Part shown: positions 56,989-64,000 of the stretch, piece after piece
Numbering within the stretch: the first letter of the stretch is position 1
Layout of the letters: every line of letters starts with the position of its first letter
DNA from: Spinacia oleracea
Taxonomy: Eukaryota > Streptophyta > Magnoliopsida > Caryophyllales > Amaranthaceae
Reading direction: 5' to 3'
DNA length: 64,000 nucleotides
Assembly (NCBI RefSeq): GCF_020520425.1
Contig: NC_079492.1
Location: 113,557,157 to 113,621,156 of the forward strand
Program-made: the position numbers and the translations under genes
The notes under the pieces: generated by a model
Databases searched by the model: none
The model's input: only the letters and a program-made list of their open reading frames with translations
Told to the model about the DNA's origin: nothing

Positions 56989-59408
56989 TTAAGGTAAATT
57001 ACAAAACGACAAACATAAAGTAGAAGCTGCCTTTGCAAGCTTGTGCGCCTGATGAACTCTCTGCCTATCAACCTTGTTAATACAGCACCATAGAAAGGTC
57101 TTTCCAATTCTTTGGATTTCCGCAAGCGTCCAGATGAGGTTGATATCCACAATCTCCATCGATCTCAGTAAATCGACCAAACGTAGAGAATCAATAAAAA
57201 TTGTGACTCTATTAAACCCGGCTTGAGACGCCCGCCGCAGACTTAATAAACAAGCTAAAACCTCAGAGTGGAGAGCAGAACTTGTCAAACCTGGCTGCGC
57301 ACCCCCTAAAATTCGATCACTTGGAACCTGTTGCCTATCCAAATACCATCCCATACCAGCAATCTTAGAGCTTTTAAACCAAGACCCATCAGACACAATT
57401 ATAGTAGTGGGATTTCCATCTTCAATCCCTGATAAGATAATCCTAGAAAAGCCCGGAGGAAAGATCGGATCCACTTCAGGAGGATGGAAAAACCTTAAAT
57501 AAGGTGACGGATGCTGGTGCAATATTGAAATTTGATCCAAACCTGACTTGATACAATTATGCATTGCCGAAGAAGAAGTAGATTGACCTCTAAAAACACG
57601 ATTATTCCTAACCAACCATAAAATCCAAAGAGTACTCATAAAGTACAAACACCTCGGACTATTCTTACCATCCTGACTTTGAAATCGTCGGATATAAAAC
57701 AGAAACCATTCTTGGAAAGACATGGCTTCATTGAAATTTGAATGGATAGCGAGTGAACCACTCCTCCAAACATCCTGAGCAAACTTGCGAAACCGAAAAA
57801 GATGCTGAAGATCCTCATCTCCTGCATTACACTCGTCACACACCGTTGATAGCTGAACACCCCTCCTCCCTAAATTAGCCTTAGTAGCAATCCCATTATG
57901 AAGGAGCTTCCAAAAGAATATTTTCCATTTAGGAAGAATCTTCATAGACCATAAGGATTTATAGAAAACGGACTCTGAATTCAACCCATAGTCACTAGAA
58001 TCTCCTAAAACTAACATGGCATACGCAGACTTAACAGAAAGCTTACCTGATATATGGTATTTCCAATAAAGGAAATCCTCAGCATTAGAAGAAGGAAGTT
58101 CCATACTCAAAATTCTCCGAGCATCCAAGAATTCAAAACTAGAATTGATCTCTGCTAAATTCCAGCCTTCCCCAGAAGGAAGCAAGAAATGGTGTACTTT
58201 CCAATCCTTAGCTTGCCTAAGAGTGACATTAGAACTGAAAACTGGAGTACCTCCATTCACCCACTTATCCCTCCCTGCAACAATTGACTTTCCGTTACCC
58301 ACTTTCCAATTACACCCTTCAAGAACCAGGTTGGAAGCTCTACCTAACCCTCTCATACCCTAAGAAAGACGCCTACCAATAAGAGAAGCTTTAATCCCGG
58401 TCCTTAGAGGTTTCAAAAATTTCCTATCCACCACTCCAGCTAACAACGAGAGAGGGTTATTATTAAGTCTCCAGACCTGCCTCATAAGTAAAGCTTTATT
58501 CAAGCAAGAAGCATTCCGGATTCCCAAACCACCAAGACCTTGAGGAAGCTACAAAGTTCTCCTATTAACCCAATGAAAACCTGAACCTGCTCTCCCAGCC
58601 CAGAAGAATCTAGTAATAATAGAATCTAACTTTGACGATATTGACAATGGAACCTCCATGCAGCTGAAGACGTGAGAAGCCATAGCAAGAAGAACAGAGT
58701 TAATCAAAACTAATTTCTGAGATTGAGAAAGGTTGCAAGAGTTCCAAGCTGAGATCTTAACTGCAACCTTATCCACAATAAATTGAAAATTGGAATGTTT
58801 CTTTCCCACCAAGTCAATTGGAACTCCCAAATGTGTTCCTATATTCTGAACCAGTTCCATCTTTAAAATACCTTTGAAACGAAGCCGACTTTCCTCAGGA
58901 GTATTCGGACTTACTTTAAAAAGGGATTTCTGCAAGTTAAGTTGTTGACCTGAGATTCCACAAAACCTTTGAAGAATGTTCGAGACTGCACAACAACTTT
59001 CATTTGTAGCATTGAAGAAAAGAAGAGTGCCATCCGCAAAGAAAAGATGAGTCATTTGCGGGCTTCCTCTAGTCAATTTAATCCCCGTAAACTGCTTAAG
59101 ATCATTTCCTAACGGCAACATTCTAGATAAAATATCCATGCAGAAAAGAAACAAAAAAGGAGATAACGGATCACCTTGTCGAATTCCGCAACGAGGCCTA
59201 AAATTTTCCGATGTATGGCCAGGCCATTAATTAGCACTTTGTAGGAGACTGTCGAAATACATTGATGAACCAATCGGATCCAATGCTGAGGAAAACCATA
59301 ACCCCTTAAAACTTGAATAAGAAAGTCCCAATGAACTCTATCATAGGCCTTGCTCATGTCTATTTTCAACGAAGCAAGATAACTTCTCCCCCTATGATGA
59401 TAATTTTC
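56989..59408 (-). pseudogene. LINE ORF2 remnant: RT core to RNase H
   Basis: From 59408 downward: RT motif LKIDMSKAYDRVHWDF, a frame change near 59215, RQGDPLSPFLF, then THLFFADG where the catalytic FADD has its second Asp replaced by Gly. Next come the thumb region, zf-RVT (WKIFFWKLLHNGIATKANL, CDECNAGDEDLQHLF) and a C-terminal RNase H-like domain (IIVSDGSW, ALHSEVLACL, IFIDSLRLV). Two in-frame TAG stops at 58549-58551 and 58360-58362 interrupt an otherwise shared frame. It cannot be active. The RNase H domain distinguishes it from the LINE at 720-5748. Confidence 0.92.
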
Positions 59409-59410
59409 CC

Positions 59411-59976
59411 TATGAGGGACAACATGAAGTTCAGAATCTAGTAGTTGTTAATCTAAGAGAAGTCTTCAAAAGTGATTCAGTGATGCAAATTAATGATGAT
59501 GTGGAAATGGTAATAAGAGAGTTGGGCTTGCCACAAATCTCAGCTAATCAAGTTTCTTTTCTAGAAAGAGATTTTTCGGATATCGAAATTAGAGATGTTA
59601 TGTTTTCAATGGGAGATTCTAAATCTCCAGGGCCTGATGGTTTCACTGCGGCCTTTTTCAAAAAGCATTGGATCAAGGTAGGGTTGTCGGTTTATGAAGC
59701 AGTTCGGAGTTTTTTCTCTTCAGGCTACCTTCTTAAAGAATGGAATCATTCGATTTTGGTTATGATACCAAAGAGAGACTTTCCAGAGGATACGAGTCAT
59801 CTTAGACCTATAAGTTTGTGTAATACGGTGTATAAATGCGCTTCTAAGTGTTTGGTGGTGAGATTGAAGGCTCTTCTTCCAAGCATTATTTCACCGTCTC
59901 AGCATGCCTTTATTTCTGGTCGTTTCATGGCTGACAATATCCTCTTGAGTCATGAAGCTATTGATAAAATAAAATA
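59411..59976 (+). pseudogene. LINE ORF2 remnant: RT N-terminal part, inverted
   Basis: An open plus-strand frame with VEMVIRELGLPQIS, then SKSPGPDGFTAAFFKKHW, LRPISLCNTVYKCASKCL and QHAFISGRFMADNILLSHEA, which are the first RT motifs. It is opposite in strand to the rest of the same ORF (56989-59408) and directly next to it. It stops in the A-rich junction with the target duplication. Confidence 0.92.
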
Positions 59977-60043
59977 AATTACGTCTGCGTGTTTCAATAG
60001 GTTACATAAGCCAATTTTTGAATTAATAGAAAACAACTAAACA

Positions 60044-60322
60044 CACTACAAGAATTTGTATCTTTAACGACAACCTAATTACGACGGGTCGAAAATCCCG
60101 TCGCAAAAGCCTTTTGCGACGGGGCTAACAACCAAACAATGACGGGAATAACCGTCGCAAATGTCTTTTACGACGGGTTTACAACAGATTTACGACGGGA
60201 TTTCTATTAACGACGGCCCCCTTTTATGACGGGTTCGCGACAGGAAATCCCGTCGTTAATCAACGATTATTAGCCTTTCGCGACGGGATTTCCCGTCGTT
60301 AATAGTACCATTTCTTGTAGTG
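60044..60322. mobile_element. CACTA-type MITE
   Basis: 279 bp. The ends CACTACAAGAATTTG and (complement) CACTACAAGAAATGG are inverted and the 3-bp duplication ACA flanks it (60041-60043 and 60323-60325). The interior is filled with direct and inverted copies of CGACGGGATTT and similar, typical subterminal repeats of CACTA elements. Confidence 0.9.
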
Positions 60323-60325
60323 ACA

Positions 60326-61018
60326 CTAAACAATCCCACATCTATATATGTCAGGACGCTTGCAATTTCTGATAAATTTCACATCAATTTAAGATCACTA
60401 ACCTTTTATACATGCATGCCTTGGCAATTGGTTCTTTGTAAAAGGTCAGTCGAAATAAGTGCTGCACATGCTTTCATTTATACAATATGATCGCAATGCA
60501 TGATTTAAAAAGAAAGTACGACAATTACATTTGAACGACTTTACTATGATTAAAATTGAATATACGGTTGATTGTCATATTTCATTATATTAACTAACAT
60601 AAATAAATAATATGTAGAAAGAGTAAATATCGTAAATAAGCGTTACGCAAAAAGATAGAAATAACATAAAATACATGATATTAAAGGCTAATAAAAGACG
60701 TACACCGTAGTTTTGAAAGGTGTTTGATGATGATTATCAAAGTTGAATGATTAACTATAAAATCTACTTATATAAAATAGACAAAGCATGGGTATAAAAT
60801 CAAATTACATGTAGATGGTAGACATGGTAGTCTATAATATTGGTTTACTATTATTGGCGGATCAATGGGATTATATTACAATATGCACAATACATTAGTA
60901 AAAGGCAGATAATTCTGTTACAAAGATGATCATTATATGACTAATAAATACTTTATTTGGGATAATTTTTGAATATTGTTAGTTTAAATGAAATTGATTG
61001 ATGATTTGATTGCAAAAA
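60326..61018. other. Intergenic, no feature recognised
   Basis: AT-rich sequence with no coding or repeat signal that I can support. Confidence 0.6.
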
Positions 61019-61026
61019 TATTGGGT

Positions 61027-61369
61027 GGGGTGATGATAAAGGTCGCAAGTTGCGACAACATTTAGTTGTCGCAATCTTATGTGTCGCAGTTTCATTGGTA
61101 CAAATAGGCGCCACGTAGGCTATGCGTCATCAGAATATTTTTACTATCAATTCAATATTTTTACTATAAAAATATATAAATAAGGTAATCAATGTAAAGA
61201 AGGAAACAAATTAGAATATTAAGATTTTCCTACCTTTTTCTGAAAGGTATATAATAGATTATATAAGTTAAATATTTTAGTTTCCAATTTAAATCATGAC
61301 ACATAAGCATGCCATGTTATCATTGTGACACGGCTTAAAGGTCGCATGTTGCGACCTTTATCATTTTCG
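61027..61369. mobile_element. MITE with 8-bp target duplication
   Basis: 343 bp. Inverted ends contain TGATAAAGGTCGCA; TATTGGGT is present on both sides (61019-61026 and 61370-61377). GTTGCGAC/GTCGCAA copies recur inside the left end. An 8-bp duplication suggests the hAT superfamily. Confidence 0.65.
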
Positions 61370-61377
61370 TATTGGGT

Positions 61378-61779
61378 AACTACACAATTTACTTGATAAT
61401 TCCCTCAAAAAAGTAACTACCCAATTCCATTGTTTCTTCATTGATTGGAATGATCAGATTTCGTGAATAATTCCCTGAATTGGGTCAATATATGCATTTC
61501 TATGATCATATTCCTTCATTGATTTATCATAATGACCTTTTTTAATTGTTCTTTTATGGTATTATGAAGTTACATTCCATATGAATATTGTTCATAGTTA
61601 TTCATATGTTAAATCCTACGGTACTAAGTTTCCGGTCAACACATCTTCCATGAATTGGGTTAATAATCATATTCCTTGATTTTCTCACATTGTACATTTT
61701 CCTTGTTTAATTGTATTCCTTTATTTTATTAAATTGTACATTTTTCTTGTTTTTTTTAGTGTAATATAATTTGATTAAT
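61378..61779. other. Intergenic, no feature recognised
   Basis: AT-rich. CATATTCCTT and ATTGTACATTTT... type strings recur two or three times without clear unit structure. Confidence 0.5.
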
Positions 61780-62520
61780 TTAATTTTGAGCAAGGATAAT
61801 ATATTTATGGTCGAATTTGGGTATTTATTTATTTTTGTATTCACGTTTCAAATTTTTAGGGGTTTTTTTTTTTGCGAACTTATGACGAATTTCTGGGTTG
61901 TTTTTTTTGTTGATTTTGGTCGAGTTTTTTGGGTTAATTTTTGTCGAATTTTTGGTTGATTTTGGACGAATTTTTTGTCGAATTTTTTGGTCGAATTTTT
62001 GGTTGAATGTTCTCGAATTTTGGTTTGATTTTGGTCGATTTTTTGGGGTTTATTTTGGTCTAATTTTGGGTTGAATTATCTCGATTTTCTTGTCTAATTT
62101 TTAGGTCGATTTTGGTTGAATTTTCTCGAATTTCTGGGTTTAATTTTGGGTTGAATTTGTTCGTATTTCTAGGTTGAATTTTGCTCGATTTTGGTTGAAT
62201 TTGGGTTGAATTTGTTCTATTTTCTGGGTTGAATTTGTTGTTCGATTTTCTGGGTTTAATTTGTTCGATTTTCTGGGTTGAATTTGTTCGATTTGGGTTG
62301 AATTTTCCTGATTTTCTGGGTTGAATATGTTCGTATTTATGGGTTGAATTGTGCTCGAATTTGTTCACGAATTTGTGAGTTGATTGTTGTCTAAATTTCT
62401 GGGTTTTTGTTGGATTTTCTTATTTTTTGGTTCAATTTCTGGTTCGAATTTTCTTGAATTTTCTGGTTCGATTTAGAGTTGTTCCAATTTTGTTATTTTT
62501 CTGGTTCGATTTTAATCTGA
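61780..62520. repeat. Degenerate minisatellite of TTTGGTTGAATTT-type units
   Basis: Dozens of imperfect copies of units such as GGGTTGAATTTGTTCGATTT, about 20-35 bases each. The minus strand gives a low-complexity Asn/Lys/Pro open frame (62060-62368) that is an effect of the repeat and not a gene. Confidence 0.85.
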
Positions 62521-63796
62521 TTATTTTGTTAATGAAATATCTCTCATTTATCTTATTTATTTATTATTTTCTCTCTCCTTACTTTATTTTAAATATATAA
62601 TCTCTTACACCCAATTATTATTCTTACACCCAATCATTACTTATATCCCAATACAAACCAAGATTCAGTTTTCTTAAACCACACCCAACATTCTTTAGGG
62701 GAAGAACAAAAGGGAATGGAGGGAGTATTTTATAGGGGACACCAAAAGTGCACTTACTAAATTGACCTCAAAAATTCCCTATAAAATAGAGATTTACTTG
62801 TTATTTCCATAACAAAATTCATGATTTAATAATCAGTTTTTGCATATCTTGTATATATTAGGTAAGCTAAATATTATGGTTGTATTAGTCAAAAGATATT
62901 CCTAGATTACAGCCATAATGACAACATAACCGTAGCAATCAAGGGATATATACTATTAAATGATTTTTTAGTTTTTAATAAATTGTCATTTTAGAAAATC
63001 AAGAATTACTTCAAAAATTCAAAAACTCAAATGTATACAAATTTAGGAATAATTAAGGCATTAATCACACAAAAAATCAGAAAAAATCACAAATTAATTT
63101 AAATATTCAGAAATAATCATAAATTAACTCATAAATTTAGGAAAAAAAACCAAAAAATTCAGAAAAAAATATCAACAGCTAAATGAACATCATAATACAT
63201 TTAGAACACCAAATTTCCAGCATATTACTTAATTTATTCTTTCGTAGGTCTTTTTTCCCGGATTTGTTGATTATTCTCCTTGATTCTTCTCTACTTTTGA
63301 TCGAACTCAAAAAAAAGTCAGAAAAATCACAAATTAACTCAAAAATTCAGAAATAGCCATAAATTAATAAATTCAGAAAATAATCACAAAAAATCACAAA
63401 TTAATTCAAAAATTCAGAGAAAAAAGTGAATGCATTTTAGTAATTAAAGAGAAGCCAGCGTAAGAACCAATGATCACACCGGGTATGTTTCCCCTCTCTC
63501 AAATTATGCCGCCATTCATGAAAAAGTTTATTGAATAATTACTCATCATTAATCCAAGAATTCAAAAAAAAAAAAAAATCGACATTGAAAACCAAAATAA
63601 ATCTGGCTCGGGAAAACTTATACTTAAACTTAATCATCAATCTATTACAAACCCAATTAAGGGGAAGCCGTAAGTCCGACCTTTTATTCATCATATCCAA
63701 TATTTCAGGTATACTTTCAAAAAATCAAGCAACAAAAACAGCCAAAACACTTTTCTTTCTACCAAAAGAAATTCAAGTATGTGAAAAAGTTGAAGA
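62521..63796. other. Intergenic, low-complexity AT-rich
   Basis: Two blocks (about 63000-63180 and 63310-63425) carry repeated ATTCAGAAATAATCACAAATT-like units in the same orientation. No gene is visible. Confidence 0.6.
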
Positions 63797-63899
63797 TTAG
63801 AAAATACATGTCTCTCTGCTTCGAGTAGAAGCTTCGTACTTGGTGATAATGCCGATTAGGTTAACTTTCTCATTCCAAGCCGCCATTGCATCTGTTAAC
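63797..63899 (-). other. Possible last coding exon of a minus-strand gene
   Basis: The minus strand has a consensus-like acceptor TTTCCCAG followed by a 34-codon open frame (RLTDAMAAWNEKVNLI, then GIITKYEASTRSRETCIF) ending in TAA at 63797-63799. The composition is that of ordinary protein. Earlier exons would lie beyond 64000. I do not recognise the protein and the call is tentative. Confidence 0.3.
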
Positions 63900-64000
63900 C
63901 TGGGAAATGAATAGTTACCTCAGGTGATCCAAAATCCATTGATAAGATCAATTCAAACCTAAAATAGAAAGTTAGAAACCAGATTAACAGAAGAAGATTA

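Larger units (their letters stand above)
56961..59979 (-). mobile_element. 5'-truncated LINE with internal inversion (twin priming)
   Basis: An L1-type LINE piece of about 3.0 kb. The 3' two thirds lie on the minus strand, with the poly(A) seen as T at 56961-56967. The upstream RT part (59411-59976) lies on the plus strand. The 15-bp duplication TACGTCTGCGTGTTT flanks the whole (56946-56960 and 59980-59994). The plus part ends at HEAIDKIK and the minus part begins at about HHRGRSYLASLKIDMSK, which are neighbouring positions in LINE RT. So one insertion event produced the inversion. Confidence 0.92.

Noticed and set aside
62060-62368. 102-codon minus-strand frame rich in Asn, Lys and Pro
   Set aside because: It is a direct translation of the minisatellite.
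1-64000. A new defence or metabolic gene system
   Set aside because: The window is almost entirely transposable elements and decayed fragments; no set of linked host genes is present to support such a claim.

Overview
This window is nuclear DNA of a flowering plant, most likely a eudicot. It is AT-rich. It holds full-length and decayed Copia LTR retrotransposons, L1-type LINEs, Helitrons with CTAG ends, Stowaway, hAT, Mutator and CACTA elements, and an intron-containing elongator tRNA-Met gene. The element types and the frequent ACTCCGTATT-like strings made me think of Amaranthaceae/Chenopodiaceae, but that is an impression and not a demonstration. No intact host protein-coding gene is visible. 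Host sequence appears only as fragments: an S-domain receptor kinase pseudogene, a histone H2B piece inside a Mutator-like element, and a G-box-binding bZIP gene piece inside a CACTA-like element.

Layout from left to right. 1-6380: an old antisense Copia fragment, split by a full-length L1 LINE with two intact, overlapping ORFs and a target-site duplication. 6381-25357: three Helitron-family units arranged head to tail, the third split by Copia element A (12831-23383), which has near-identical LTRs, a 5-bp target duplication and one intact 1321-codon gag-pol. 25358-30051: a SINE-like piece, an inverted-repeat element, the tRNA gene, the receptor kinase pseudogene and a mariner/Stowaway-type element. 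31248-35553: two Mutator-like elements with 9-bp target duplications (the first carrying the H2B fragment) and a hAT MITE. 36563-41612: a Stowaway with a partial tandem duplication, then the CACTA-like element with the bZIP gene.

42708-43022 is a tiny Helitron. 43075-53643 is Copia element B, the same family as A, with matched LTR lengths and a 5-bp target duplication but two single-base deletions in pol. From 54758 on there are a Stowaway-type element, Helitron and hAT fragments, an inverted (twin-primed) 5'-truncated LINE at 56961-59979 with a 15-bp target duplication, a 279-bp CACTA MITE, an 8-bp-TSD MITE and a degenerate minisatellite. The last 200 bases may hold an exon of a gene on the minus strand.

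How the parts relate: the only potentially functional coding units are the LINE (ORF1+ORF2) and Copia A. Copia A could in principle supply proteins to the frameshifted copy B. All small elements are non-autonomous. Boundaries and target duplications were read by eye; family names rest on motifs and termini, not on database searches.
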